Positions 20,685 to 31,980 of a stretch of DNA of 64,000 nucleotides are shown piece after piece; the first letter of the stretch is position 1, and the number at the start of each line of letters is the position of its first letter. The position numbers were made by a program, and so were the translations under genes. The notes under the pieces are model-generated. The model was not told the DNA's origin, did no database searches, and saw nothing but the letters and a program-made list of their open reading frames with translations. The stretch is from Ryuthela nishihirai. Lineage: Eukaryota; Arthropoda; Arachnida; Araneae; Heptathelidae. The stretch lies in contig JAWZYU010000001.1 of the NCBI GenBank assembly GCA_038380435.1, forward strand, positions 16,906,001 to 16,970,000. The letters run 5' to 3'.

Positions 20685-20880
20685 TCTGTCATGGCCGAGT
20701 AGTTAGTGATAAAAGGGACTCTGATTCGAACCTCGGATAAGACATCCTTTCTTGTGTTGTTCTTCTGATGAGGTCTCGCTTTCCTCACAGACATCATCTA
20801 TGGACATTATCTATAGCGTATTATAAGACACTCATCTTATATCTCTGTAGGGGGGCTTGAAAGTTGATTTATTCATTAAA
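20685..20880 (+). mobile_element. SINE-2 copy, old
   Basis: The head reads ATGGCCGAGTAGTTAGTG, with a weakened B box (GATTCGAACCTCGGATAAG). TGTTGTTCTTCTGATGAGGT and a TTTATTCATT-like tail follow. The body is heavily diverged and one palindrome is lost. Confidence 0.7.
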
Positions 20881-20884
20881 TTTT

Positions 20885-21150
20885 TGATTTTGTGGTGCAG
20901 CACAAATTATCTATCATCATCCATAATGTTCAAATATAAACTTTTTTCAGTACAACGATATAGAAAACTACAAATATTTTTAAACACTAACAAAAATTTT
21001 AATTTTTATTAATTTATATATAAATAGAATATAGCTTTTCCAATACGAAAATTTCTTCTTCAATTTCCGAAACAATTTCAGACATTAAAAGAAAAACTAA
21101 AAAATAAGTCTAACTTGCAAATAATTTGAAGAAAACAGTTCAACGTAAAG
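20885..21150. other. No gene seen
   Basis: Very AT-rich unique sequence. Confidence 0.35.
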
Positions 21151-21500
21151 TTCACGCTTTGATTTCGTTCACCTCTGATCCTAATTTCTTTTTCTGCCGA
21201 AGAGAGGCGAAATTCTTGTTTCACCTTTGCACGCATCTGCGAGCACGTACCTCGCAGCTGCTGTGATCACTCAATGGCGATTCTCATGTGAAAGAGATAG
21301 CAGGTCATTGCATGACCATGTCATTCCTGAGGTCAAAGAGATTCAATGTCACGATTCGCATCTTTAGAAGCCACTTTGGCAGCCTTTCAGGAGAGGAAAA
21401 TGACAGACTATCTCTGCTTAAAGCTTAATGACATGGTGAACGGCTGCAAAGTGAAAACCTGAGCCATTCACGGTTCACTTAACACCATGCATTGTAGAGT
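21150..21500. promoter_or_regulatory. Unique block with paired AGGTCA-type sites, speculative
   Basis: This is a non-repeat, more complex stretch within AT-rich DNA. It carries AGGTCATTGCATGACCA (an inverted pair of nuclear-receptor-type half sites) and, 20 bp further on, TGAGGTCAAAG. It also has GCAGCTGCTGTGATCACT. It could be an enhancer or simply unique DNA. Confidence 0.25.
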
Positions 21501-21621
21501 AGGATGGTTCAGACATGAAATTCTGTTTCTTTTTATTAAATTTGTTCAAATAGCCTCAGGTCTTGGTTTGTTTCTTAAATAAGATAAGCGGTCGTCTCGA
21601 ATCCCTTTGTGTATGCCCTGA

Positions 21622-22219
21622 TGTTCTAAAGATGGTGATGTGCACGTGTGTCTGCAAGGGGAGGTTTGCATGCTTGAATGTCATATTCTTATGGTCTGCC
21701 TTAGAAAATATTTTATTCAAGCCATCAAGAATCAAGAAGCAGGAGTGGGATTTAATGCCAAATGAGACGTTAATTAACCCCATAAACATCTCCTATGGGT
21801 ATGCGACTGATTTGTGTTGCCCATTTTTTACCCTAACCTCAAACGACATATGTTGAACAGTTTGAAGCAATGTCTATGTATTGAGCTCTATGGTCAGAAA
21901 CCAACGAACATTAGTTTTCTTAGGTGGCTCTGTTAGTAGCGTGCCAGGCTCATAATCAGTAGTTCCGAGCTTCGAGTCCCAACCTAATCTCCACCTCGCC
22001 CTTGATGAGAAAGATGACACCGATATATACATGGGCACCATGTACATATCGGTGTCCATGTACATATCGGCAAGGAGCGCCATACACACATATGCAAATG
22101 TACACTGATGCCGGAGAGCCATACACTCTGCATGTGCAAATGTACACTTGTGAAGGAGAGCCATACACTGTGTATGTTAAAGAACATGCTGGATGCCTTA
22201 ACAAGAGGTTTGCATCAGT
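21622..22219. repeat. Right arm of the inverted duplication
   Basis: Reverse complement of 19381-20102, separated from it by about 1.5 kb. The match starts at TTCTAAAGATGGTGATGTG, covers non-SINE flank, and continues into the SINE to GAGGTTTGCATCAGTG. Compared with the left arm it has fewer tandem units and several small indels. Confidence 0.9.
21920..22219 (+). mobile_element. SINE-1 copy in the right arm
   Basis: The head (TAGGTGGCTCTGTTAGTAGC, then a decayed B box CTTCGAGTCCC), the altered middle with hairpin and tandem unit, and part of the body (GTTAAAGAACATGCTGGATG) are present. The 3' end beyond TTTGCATCAGTG is missing, so this copy is cut by the duplication border, not by reverse transcription. 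Confidence 0.82.
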
Positions 22220-22224
22220 GAGTG

Positions 22225-23055
22225 ATTAAAATTGCTTTTGCAAACATTCTTGAATCCTGCACCAACAAGCATTTTGCTTATGCTTCAATTACGGCAAGCT
22301 GAATCCTCAAGACCCCAAAACAAATATTAACCTTAAAAAAAAAATGTTTTAGGAAACTCATTTTGTAGACCATAACTTCTAGCAAATAAAGCACACCAGA
22401 AATATATTTATTTCTTTATTATAAAATGCATTTAAATCTTAGTTTAAAAAAGAAAACTTCAAATATTCAATAAACTAATATATATTAATATCACATTAAG
22501 TGCTAGATATTTTAAGCTAACTTGGTAATATGGGATTCGTATATAATTATGTAAACCCATATCTGGGCAAAACTATACCGACATGGGTTCTGGAATAAAA
22601 TGGACGAGTGGGGTCTTAACATATAGTTTCAAATTTATTATCGTGACGTAGTAATAACGCAATTAATAGTGATGTTAATAAGCTGATTATGGCACGTAGT
22701 ATAATGTGTAATATAGGAAGATACATAGATACCTTTATTACAATTCTTTTCCTTTAATTTTACGTTTGAAATGTATAGAATATGAATAAACGGAGACGAG
22801 ATTCTTGAAACCAAATGTGAGGCTTTTCAGCGATGCTCTCGATCCTCATCTCAATTTTATGGATGATAATGCACGTTCCCATAGGGCTCCTGCAGTCGAC
22901 GATTTTTTTTAAAGTGAAGATGTTTATAGGATGGAACGGACAGCTATTCTCCTGGCCTGAATGAAATTCAGCACATGTTGTTGCCCTGGAGAGAGCGATA
23001 TGCAGAATACAAGCCGTTCCCAGATTCTTCCAAGAGTTCATATCAGTTCTTGTGG
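22225..23055. other. No gene seen
   Basis: AT-rich unique sequence. A minus-strand 108-codon frame at 22760-23086 runs into the MITE end and has no recognisable domain. Confidence 0.45.
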
Positions 23056-23059
23056 TGTA

Positions 23060-23501
23060 CAGTCGCTCAAAAAAGTATCCGAACACTATGGTCGATTACA
23101 GAATTCAGAAAAAATATCTGGCAACGATTTTTTTTATAAATTAGTGATCTGGCAACCTTCGTGTAAACACTATGATTGGTTACAGAATTCAGGAAAAATA
23201 TCTGGAGCGTGTACAGCAATTGTACACGCTCCAGTTTGCTGTGAACGTTAACTGCACACGCTCAATATTTCTATGAGTGGGCCCACACGATCCAGGTCTT
23301 TGTGAGCTCACACGATCCAATGTGCTGTGAACATTAACTGCAACCGCTCCAGTTTGCTGTGAACGAATTAGTGATCTGGCAACCTTCGTATCACGTGACA
23401 CGAAAGTTGCCAGACCACTAATTTCTAAAAAAATCGTTGCCAGATATGTTTTCTGAATTCTGTAATCGACCATAGTGTTCGGATACTTTTTTGAGCGACT
23501 G
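23060..23501. mobile_element. Fold-back MITE, copy 3, with an inserted inverted segment
   Basis: Typical ends (CAGTCGCTCAAAAAAGTATC; GAGCGACTG) are flanked by TA at 23058-23059 and 23502-23503. The middle (about 23164-23366) differs from other copies. It holds a second partial MITE start, a 14-bp hairpin CTGGAGCGTGTACA/TGTACACGCTCCAG (about 23201-23233), and repeats of TTTGCTGTGAACG. After this the normal right half resumes. Confidence 0.88.
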
Positions 23502-23509
23502 TACCACAA

Positions 23510-23960
23510 AACCTCTCCAACAGTCTCTCAACGAAACAAGAGTACATTGAATGAGATGTATGACTGTCAGAGTTATCGTATACCCTATTAACAGCTGAAG
23601 TCTCTTAATTCCAGCACCCCCATTGTAGGAATTCAAACTCTCATGTGGTATTCGTGCACATTACAAGATCCCACTTTTCTTTTCATATGACATGTAATTA
23701 CATTCACTAAAAAAAATTTTGCTTTAAGTACAACTTTGTGCACTATATTTTAATTCTAGGCACAGTGTACTTCAGGTGCAATATAGTTCTGTTTTTATTT
23801 CACTGTGTTTGATAATTTCCAAAATATACGACGCGTTAAAGGGAAACATTGTGAAATCTATGCAACTATCGTCTATTACCGACCAACTCAAGGTCTATAA
23901 TTCTATTTAATTTTCCAGTTGCTTTTTGTACTTAGAGAGAGCGTGCTTATTGGTGTGCTT
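23510..23960. other. No gene seen
   Basis: AT-rich unique sequence. Confidence 0.4.
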
Positions 23961-23975
23961 GTTACGCAATAATTC

Positions 23976-24357
23976 GGGGCGGGGGTGGCTCAGTCGGTAG
24001 CGCGCTAGGCTCGTAATCTGTACTTCCCAGGTTCGAGTCCCAGCTGGGTCAGCGTTGAGATTTATCTCCGCAAAATTCCCCGCTCTGCCCACGGTCAGTA
24101 GGGGACACCGATGGGCTTGGAAAGGCCGCCGTCCGTCGGATGGGACGTTAAGCCGTGGCCCCGTGTGCGGGAGAGCCATACCCTGTGCATGTTAAAGAAC
24201 ACTCTGGATGGCCTTGACGGGAAGCTACCATCTGTCTCCCAACAGCTGTTCCAGTGGGTCCCCTCCCCCAACCTTCTCTGAGCCTTCGGGGTCCATGTGA
24301 CCTTGCCATTTAGCCCATGGTGTGCAAAAAAGTGCCGCTCAGAGGTAAAACAACCCA
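23976..24357 (+). mobile_element. SINE-1 copy, full length
   Basis: Complete and near consensus. Perfect 12-bp target duplication (ACGCAATAATTC) at 23964-23975 and 24358-24369. Confidence 0.96.
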
Positions 24358-24397
24358 ACGCAATAATTCTAGTACCATCAATAAGTGAAAGCTGGGT

Positions 24398-24740
24398 TCG
24401 TCGCTAGTACGTCATTCTCGTAGCATGACGTTCCGAGACCCAAGTCCCCCATTGTATACATGCGCGGATAATTTATCCCAATTCCTGCTCTTCCCTCGAT
24501 GAAATGAGGACACCATTGGGCTTGAAGAAGCCGCCGTTCGTCGAATGGACATTATGTCGTGGTCCAATGCGCTAGACAGACCATACCATGTACACGATTC
24601 ATCTCACGCTATGGATATTCGTGACGGTAAACTTCTGTCTGTAAACTCCTAACAATTGTCTAATGCATCCCTACCCAGCTCTGAGCCTTCAGGATAGCAT
24701 GAGCTGGTCATTTAGCTTTTATCTAAAAAAAGCGCAGGTA
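24398..24740 (+). mobile_element. SINE-1 copy, very old
   Basis: Scattered matches in the right order (GGACACCATTGGGCTTGAAG, GCCGCCGTTCGTCGAATGG, CTCTGAGCCTTCAGGATAGC, CATTTAGCTTTTATC) identify a decayed copy. The head is barely recognisable and there is no target duplication. It shows the family has been active over a long time. Confidence 0.75.
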
Positions 24741-24770
24741 TATTTTTTGCATGAGTACCTCCCACTTTCT

Positions 24771-24985
24771 TAGATGTTGGCCGAGTGGTTAGCGCGCTTG
24801 GCTACTGATCTAAGGGACCTGGGTTCGAGCCCCGGATAAGGCATGGTTGTATGTGTTGTTTTTCTGCTGAGGTCCTGCCATCCTCTCAGATCTTCTACTA
24901 TGGCATATAAACTGACAGGCTCCTGTCAGACCTCTGTGGCAAGCAGCTGCTTGAGGGGGTATTTATTTATTTATTTTATTTTTAC
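24771..24985 (+). mobile_element. SINE-2 copy, full length
   Basis: The best SINE-2 copy: head TTGGCCGAGTGGTTAGCGCG (A box of Ser/Leu type), B box GGTTCGAGCCC, a body with two palindromes (CTGACAGGCTCCTGTCAG and AAGCAGCTGCTT), then GAGGGGGTATTTATTTATTT. It is about 210 bp. Confidence 0.9.
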
Positions 24986-25009
24986 TAGATCCTCCAATTA
25001 AAAAAACAC

Positions 25010-25310
25010 ATGGGATTGGAGTTGGCTCAGTCGGTAGCGAGCCAGGTCCGCCATGTCCTCGGTTAGAAAGGGACACTGATGTCATTGGTAAGTCTGTCGT
25101 CGTCGGATGAGATGTAAAGCCATGGCGCCGTGTGCATATAAGCCATACCCTGTGCACGTTAAAGAACACGCTAGGTAGATGGCTTGACGGGAAACTTACC
25201 TCTTTCTCCTAGTAGCTGCTCAGTGTATCCCCTTCACCAAATCTTCTCTGAGCCCTTGGAGTCCTTCTACCTTGCCATTTAGGGCATTGTGTGCATAAAA
25301 AGTAATGAAA
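25010..25310 (+). mobile_element. SINE-1 copy, old, with internal deletion
   Basis: The A box is present (TTGGCTCAGTCGGTAGCGAG). The B-box region is deleted, joining the head directly to GGGACACTGATG. The body and tail follow with many changes. Flanks CCAATTAAAAAAACAC and CCAAATAAAAAAAACAC look like its target duplication. Confidence 0.85.
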
Positions 25311-25329
25311 AGTGGTAAATGGACCCAAA

Positions 25330-25660
25330 TAAAAAAAACACGGCGATGACAAACATCTCAGTGATATTTTACAACTATAATAAAAATATGTTTAGTTCTA
25401 AATATTAAAAGAGTAGTGATATTTAAAAAGGAATTCCAATATCACATGATTCGGTTCTTTTATGGTTACTTCCAGCGCATATCAAAACGAAATCCTCGAA
25501 CACCCAGAGTTTATATACTTTCAACCAGATTGAAACATTTAACTCTCAAACATACTGCATTTGATTCATCAGTATTCAAACCCTTCTATAAACGTTATAA
25601 ATGAGTCAGTCAACAATAATATGGACCCAGGTTTCCAACTTATTTAGTGTTACAAAGATT
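25330..25660. other. No gene seen
   Basis: AT-rich unique sequence with two short frames of no recognisable content. Confidence 0.4.
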
Positions 25661-25677
25661 GCAGATACAGTCAAGAA

Positions 25678-26063
25678 GGGGGGGGGGGGAGCTCAGTCGG
25701 TAGCGCGCCAGGCTCGTAATCTGCAGTTTCCAGGTTCGAGTCCCAGCTGGGTCAGCGTAGAGATTTATCTCCGCAAAATTCCCCGCCCTGCCCACGGTCA
25801 GTAGGGGACACCGATGGGCTTGGAAAAGCCGCCGTCTGTCGGATGGGACGTTAAGCCGTGGCCCCGAGTGCGGGAGAGTCATACCCTGTGCACGTTAAAG
25901 AACACACTGGATGACCTTGACGGGAGGCTACCATCTATCTCCCAACAACCTTCTCTGACCTTCTCTCCCCAACCTTCTCTGAGTCTTCGGGGTCCATGTG
26001 ACTTGGCCATTTAGCCCATGGTGTGCAAAAAAGTGCCGCTCAGAGGTAAAACAACCCAACCCA
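25678..26063 (+). mobile_element. SINE-1 copy, full length
   Basis: The A box follows a poly-G run, then B box GGTTCGAGTCC, body and tail AACCCAACCCA. A small local rearrangement repeats AACCTTCTCTGA (25947-25983). Perfect 11-bp target duplication (ACAGTCAAGAA) at 25667-25677 and 26064-26074. Confidence 0.95.
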
Positions 26064-26079
26064 ACAGTCAAGAACAATG

Positions 26080-26440
26080 GTCAGTATCTTACGATATACA
26101 AATATTCTGTTTTGACTCAAACAAAGCCTCTTTAGATTTTATTGTTCAATACAAAAAGTTTTTTCTAATCTTTTTAAGTTTTTAGTAAAATAATTATTTG
26201 TCTGTTTATTTCTTCGTTACTTGTTTAAAAATAAACAATTCATAGTAGATGAAATATCAAAATAACCCTGCAGTAAATTTTTTTCCTATTCATTTACATG
26301 TATATTTTTCCCCCTGAGTTGTGTTGAAGTTATATTTTTTGTCAGCACTTTTATTAGGAGCCACGGCGTATTAGATAATATAGAACTAAAAACTGCATGC
26401 AGTTCAACATATGAGAACTATAGCCAATCAACATAACTTC
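26080..26440. other. No gene seen
   Basis: AT-rich unique sequence. Confidence 0.4.
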
Positions 26441-26455
26441 TCCTTACAAGAGAGA

Positions 26456-26840
26456 GTGGGGCGGGGGTGGCTCAGTCGGTAGCGCGCCAGGCTCGTAATC
26501 TGCAGTTCCCAGGTTCGAGTCCCAGCTGGGTCAGCGTTGAGATTTATCTCCGCAAAAATTCCCCGCCCTGCCCATGGTCAGTAGGGGACACCGATGGGCT
26601 TGGAAAGGCCGCCGTCCGTCGGGAGACGTTAAGCCGTGGTCCCGTGTGCGGGAGAGCCATACACTGTGTACGTTAAGGAACACGCTGGATGACCTTGACG
26701 GGAGGCTACCATCTGTCTCCCAACAGCTGTTCCAGTGGGTCCCCTCCCCCAACCTTCTCTGAGCCTTCGGGGTCCATGTGACCTGGCCATTTAGCCCATG
26801 GTGTGCAAAAAAGTGCCGCTCAGAGGTAAAACAACCCAAC
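26456..26840 (+). mobile_element. SINE-1 copy, full length
   Basis: Complete head, body and tail, with a 3-bp loss in CGTCGGGAGACG. Flanks CCTTACAAGAGAGA (26442-26455) and CCTTAGAAGAGATA (26841-26854) match at 12 of 14 positions. Confidence 0.94.
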
Positions 26841-26855
26841 CCTTAGAAGAGATAC

Positions 26856-27190
26856 TGTTTTAAGCCATTTGACCATTTCTATGTTTAACCTTCATTGCTA
26901 CTCACAAAATGAAATCACCAAATACCCAAACTACTGAGAAAATAACTGAAATCAAAATCATCAAACTTCCTGTTCTCGTACTTAAAAGGGATCCAAGTTT
27001 CATTGCCGTAAATATAATACATAGCTGGCTTTTAACTCCGTCTGTTAAAAATGGTGTATCTGAAAAATTGATCGAATTTCTCCCTGTACGCCTGTTTTTC
27101 AGGAATGAACTACATAGACTAATCACAGAAGTGACTCTGTTTCTTTTGGTGCTCTTCACCCATAACAATATAGTACTTTCAAGAATGCAC
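26856..27190. other. No gene seen
   Basis: A 114-codon plus frame and an 88-codon minus frame overlap here. Neither has a recognisable domain, and the plus frame runs into the next SINE. Confidence 0.4.
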
Positions 27191-27204
27191 TTCTTAAAAG
27201 TATC

Positions 27205-27588
27205 CGGGGCGGGGGTGGCTCAGTCTGTAGCGCGCCAGGCTCGTAATCTGTAGTTCCCAGGTTCGAGTCCCAGCTGGGTCAGCGTTGAGATTTATCTCCG
27301 CAAAATTCCCCGCCCTGCCCACGGTCAGTAGGGGACACCGATGGGCTTGGAAAGGCCGCCGTCCGTCGGATGGGACGTTAAGCCGTGGCCCTGTGTACGG
27401 GAGAGTCATACCCTGTGCACGTTAAAGAACACGCTGGATGGCCTTGACGGGAGGCTACCATCTGTCTTCCAACAGCTGTTCCAGTGGGTTCCCTCCCCCA
27501 ACCTTCTCTGAGCCTTCGGGGTCCATGTGACCTGGCCATTTAGCCCATGGTGTGCAAAAAAGTGCGGCTCAGAGGTAAAACAATCCAA
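27205..27588 (+). mobile_element. SINE-1 copy, full length
   Basis: Complete. Target duplication TCTTAAAAGTATC (27192-27204) against TCTTAAAAATATC (27589-27601), one mismatch. Confidence 0.95.
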
Positions 27589-27601
27589 TCTTAAAAATAT
27601 C

Positions 27602-28770
27602 TCCATTTCAAATGCAAAGAAACCATAGACATAATGATTCTATTGTTTTGGAGTATTTCTCTCTTAAAATGTTCCATTCTTCCTCGGCCCCTTCGTTTTA
27701 AATTAAAGTACAAGAAATCGCTCAGTTGCTCAAAGAACACATTTGGCATTTTTAAAGGACATCAAAATTTGAAAGACGTCTTTTTAAGGATATCAAGCAA
27801 TGTTATAACACATTTGCTATTTTTGCAAAATTTTACGAGATTTTGGAAGAATAGACGGATAGACGGAGATGGGTTAATGGTCATTTTTTGGTTGAAGAAT
27901 GCCTGAAACGTGTGTTTTCGTTGAAATTTTGAAACGATCATCAAAAAAAAATACAATACATCGTTCTGATGAGAAATCTTTACATCGTTCTGATGAGAAA
28001 TCTTTACATCGTTCTGATGAGAAAGTGAAAAATGATCCCCTACCATTTTATAGGACTGCACCAGTGACATCAAGGGAATAATAATATTGATTAGATATCC
28101 GGTCGACACCTTATTCATTAAGCCATTTTATCAAACAGGTGGCAACCTTTGGATATTTTTGCAATATTATTCTGTTGTGCGCTATAGTGTTTTCTTCAGC
28201 CACAACTTTTTTTTACAGATCACTGCAAAAAAAACTGCTTGGTAATCCAATAATAGCACTGCAAAGGTCTTAAAATAAATATATTAACATAAAAATTTTA
28301 GGATATGTCTATTTGGTCCATACCCGACTAGATAAGGTTTCATTGAGTGTGCTTAGGGCAACTTTCTGCCATTTTTATTCTATAATCATCATTAATTCAT
28401 CTTGCATTCAAATATGTCATTTTTGAATTCACGAGTTCATCTTTGAATTTGCAGTGTACTTTCCTACAAAGACTTGAATCATCCAAAGTGATCCACATGA
28501 TTTTTTTAAACATGTATGATTTCCGAATTATTAACAAAAAACATACAAACGCAGTTGGCTAAAAGTTGAATTTAATCAGGAAACTAAGATTTGTTTCGTC
28601 CATTACTGCTCATTCACACTATTTTATGCAGCCATCAGTTAAAGCGCTCAGTATTACGATGTTGAAATAAATTTCACATATTTACGAAAGGGGTTTCTGA
28701 TTATATATTTTAATAGTAATTATAAACTACTACCTGGTTATTCCATTTAATCATAGAATAGATACTAAAG
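27602..28770. other. AT-rich stretch with a 24-bp triple repeat
   Basis: Three tandem copies of TCGTTCTGATGAGAAATCTT TACA lie at about 27960-28024. They stay in one frame within a short open frame (peptide HRSDEKSL repeated), which I do not think is a gene. The rest is unique and AT-rich. Confidence 0.6.
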
Positions 28771-28784
28771 ATAAATTGGAGTTC

Positions 28785-29173
28785 GTTTGTTTGTTTGTTT
28801 TACCTCTGAGCGGCACTATTTTGCACACCATGGGCTAAATGGCCAGGTCACACGGACCTCGAAGGCTCAGAGAAGGTTGGGGGAAGGGACCCACTGGAAC
28901 AGCTGTTGGGAGACAGATGGTAGCCTCCCGTCAAGGCCATCCAGCGTGTTCTTTAACGTGCACAGGGTATGGCTCTCCTGCACACGGGACCACGGCTTAA
29001 CGTCCCATCCGACGGACGGCAGCCTTTCCAAGCCCATCGGTGTCCCCTACTGACCGCGGGCAGGGCGGGGAATTTTGCGGAGATAAATCTCAACGCTGAC
29101 CCAGCTGGGACTCGAACCCGGGAACTGCAGATTACGAGCCTGGCGCTCTACCGACTGAGCCACCCCCGCCCCC
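28785..29173 (-). mobile_element. SINE-1 copy, full length, minus
   Basis: Tail at left, complete tRNA head at right (CTGAGCCACCCCCGCCCCC in plus reading). Target duplication AATTGGAGTTC (28774-28784) against AATTAGAGTTC (29174-29184). Confidence 0.95.
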
Positions 29174-29189
29174 AATTAGAGTTCAGATT

Positions 29190-29700
29190 TTGAAATCCGA
29201 AATTATTTAGCTTGGACCATTTCATTAATTACTGAGAAAATTTCCGGTCGACACCGGTGAGAGGAAAATATTTCTCTGACACATTCATTGAACAATTTTA
29301 GATTCTTTCCATTGTAGTGTATTATAAATCTTTAAATACTTATAATTTTTAATGACATTATCAAAATCTTAATCCTGTTTCGAACAAAAAATACTAGAAA
29401 TTATTTGCGTAATGTGAAAAATTCTTGAATAATATCATTAATATGTATCATAATTAAATATATAATTATGACATCCATTAATTATATTTATTAATATATA
29501 TCGTGATCATATTCATAATTAAAAGCTAAGAATTATTAATGAAAGAAAGAAAGAATACTTGAAAAATAACGAACGCCATGTGGTATTTATTTTTATTTAT
29601 TAAACCAATTAAAGGGTTGAAACTACAATCAAAATAGTTTTTTTACGATTAGAGGAAAAATTTTAATTATTACTTAGATCGGATTTGTCATTTGGAACAC
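29190..29700. other. No gene seen
   Basis: Very AT-rich unique sequence. Confidence 0.4.
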
Positions 29701-29751
29701 AAATCCTAACTCGTCTCTAACAGGTAAGGACACCTCTCTTTAATACGGGGT

Positions 29752-29781
29752 GGGGAGTGGGTCCCGAAGGACCCACTCCCC
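29752..29781. repeat. 13-bp perfect hairpin with CGAA loop
   Basis: GGGGAGTGGGTCC, loop CGAA, then its exact reverse complement. It lies at the left edge of the GC-rich island. Confidence 0.9.
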
Positions 29782-29900
29782 ATGGGGAAAGCACGTGCTC
29801 CGTCTCACGACACTACACGTGCTTGGCAAAAGAGAAGCCTAGAAGTAGAAGATGAAGTTTGTCTCAGAGGAGACCAGTAGGGTCTTGGAGTAAATAGGAA

Positions 29901-30240
29901 AGGACAATTGATCTCTTTTGTTGCGATCTTATGCAACCACGGCAATTCCCGGTTCCGCTTGTACAGCACTACCTGGTTATGAAAAGCCGTGCTTATCTAG
30001 AGCCGGGGGCAAGGAATACGCCCTATAGGCGCACCTCAACCCCAGCCTCACATGGCAGCAGTCCTATAAAAGGAAAGCTGACCACCGGAAGAAACCTTAC
30101 TTTAATCTATTCCCCGGTTAGCCATGAACAAGGATATATAGATCCAAGTTCGCTCGGCGTCCGGGGTGGAGACTCTTAGTAAGACCCAGACTTTTTTGAG
30201 GGCTCGTGCCTACTAGGCGGGCTCAGACCGTTCAGCAGAG
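29901..30240. repeat. Direct repeat copy 1 of the GC-rich element
   Basis: Starts AGGACAATTGATCTCT and runs through CAACCACGGCAATTCCCGGT, the TATA-like CCTATAAAAGGAAAG (30064-30078) and GGAGACTCTTAGTAAG. It pairs with 31641-31980 with few differences and no net indel. The TATA-like word differs in the second copy (CCTATAGAAGG). Confidence 0.9.
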
Positions 30241-30462
30241 CCCTCGAACTGCTCACCCAGAGCACCTGATTGTTGAGGCCGCAGACACCGTCACCATCCA
30301 ACCGGCCTTCCGACCTGTCAGCGGCATCGTTGGCCTCAGTTGGCCTTGGCTATGTCCAACCGGGGCACCAATACGGTCGGCACAGCCTTCGACCGGTTTG
30401 CTGGCCCCTCACCACGACAAGGTGGTCCCCTATGGGGGGGGGGGGAATAGGTAAGGACAACG

Positions 30463-30830
30463 AATAAGATTCGCGACAACCCCGGTGCACCGCAGTACTG
30501 TGACTGCATATCACCTTAAGGGATTGCCACAGAAACCACTATAAACTAAAAAGGCTCCTATCAATTTAGCTTGCCTTAACATTTGCCTTCCTACAGCGGG
30601 AGAAGACCTTATGTGAAGAGAGAAGCACTACTTGGGATTTAATAGTCTGCTTGAAGTAATAATCATTGAGGTGCAGTGAGAGTGGGATCTTTTGAAATTT
30701 TGAGTGGTGCCAAGGAAAATGCCCAACACTCACTGAATTTAGACCAGAACGAGCCATAATACATAAATAAAAAGATCTTAGTCTTTTGAATTTTGAGCCA
30801 GAAAAATAAAGGAAGTCCTAACTTTTAGGG
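30463..30830. other. AT-richer segment within the GC-rich element
   Basis: Separates the first and second GC-rich blocks. No gene or known repeat is seen, and it has no counterpart after the third block. Confidence 0.45.
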
Positions 30831-31646
30831 TCCTCTGCAGCAGAGGCCCAAGGTACTTCCGTCGAAGAGCCACACCTTGAGGGACTCCAATCCTCTCAGC
30901 ATGATCCCCAACTTCGTCCTCTCCATCGAGCCGGGCACCACAGCCCGCTCGCCGTCTCGGCTTCCAAACCGTGCCGGGCCGCTTCGGGGGATACTGGACC
31001 AGCACCACCAAACCGGTCCGCACCCCTCCCACGACCGCGACAAAGCCTTCTGCCTACCGGGGCTCACAACACTGCAGCACCCGGACCCCACTTCACAGAG
31101 GAACCAAGTTCCTCCACTGCAGAAGCCAATAGTCCAAATCTCATTATTGTGGGACTCTTAGTTTGGCTGTTCCATCGATAAGCTCGCTGGCCACAGGTGG
31201 CCAACAAGGGCCGCGAGCCTCCAACTTCGTCCTCTCCATTGCGAACGGGTCGAAACTCCCCAGTGAACATAGGTCCACCCCAATATCACACAGACCACCA
31301 CTGAAGAGCCCCCCGACGAGTGTGCGGGTAGGTGCACAGCTGAGCCCGGGAACCCCCCAATGCATGTCCACAGCTAACAGGGTTCACCACGCCTTATTGT
31401 GGCTCTCATTCCGGCCCATCAATCGGGGCTGCAACCCCCAGCTTCTCAGCGGACAAGTCAATAAGCCGACAAGACTAGCCAGGAACCAGAAACTGTCTGC
31501 CAGCCCTCAACAAGCCCCTCCACCGGGGGCCACCAGACTTCCGAACCCCAGAGAGCCAGCGGCCCGAGCCCAACTTCTCAGAGGCACCGTAAGCCCCCCC
31601 CCCCTCGTCAAGGAGGTCCCACTCCGGGGGGGAATAGGTAAGGACA
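30831..31646. repeat. Middle block of the GC-rich element
   Basis: GC-rich with an internal repeat of CCAACTTCGTCCTCTCCAT (30909 and 31220). It ends with the hairpin/G-run/AATAGGTAAGGACAA junction shared with the other blocks, but its interior differs from them. The 162-codon plus-strand frame here is Pro/Ser-rich and low complexity, with no domain. Confidence 0.65.
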
Positions 31647-31980
31647 ATTGATCTCTATGTTGCGATCTTGTGCAACCACGGCAATTCCCGGTTCCGCCTG
31701 ACAGCACTACCTGGTTAAAGAAAAGCCATGACTATCTAGAGCCGGGGGCAAGGAATACGCCCTATAGGCGCACCTCAACCCCGGCCTCACATGGCAGCAG
31801 TCCTATAGAAGGAAAGATGACCACCGGAAGAAACCTAACTTTAATCTATTCCCCGGTTTGCAAATGTGCAAGGATATAAAGATCCAAGCTCGATCGGCAC
31901 CCGGGGTGGAGACTCTTAGTAAGGCCCAGACTTTTTGGACAGCTCGTACCTACAGGCGGGTTCAGACCTTTCGGCAGAGC
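31641..31980. repeat. Direct repeat copy 2 of the GC-rich element
   Basis: Pairs with 29901-30240 at a 1,740-bp offset. After it, the third block contains three diverged tandem units with GCTCCAGC (about 32091-32185) and then the common end. Confidence 0.9.

Noticed and set aside
22760..23086. A 108-codon minus-strand frame as a gene
   Set aside because: It begins inside a MITE end and has no recognisable content or splice context.
27899..28081. Peptide with HRSDEKSL repeats as a coding gene
   Set aside because: The 24-bp unit keeps frame only because 24 is divisible by three; the frame is short and isolated.
31163..31651. A 162-codon frame as a real gene
   Set aside because: It is Pro/Ser-rich low complexity within a GC-rich repeat, with other frames open as well and no domain.
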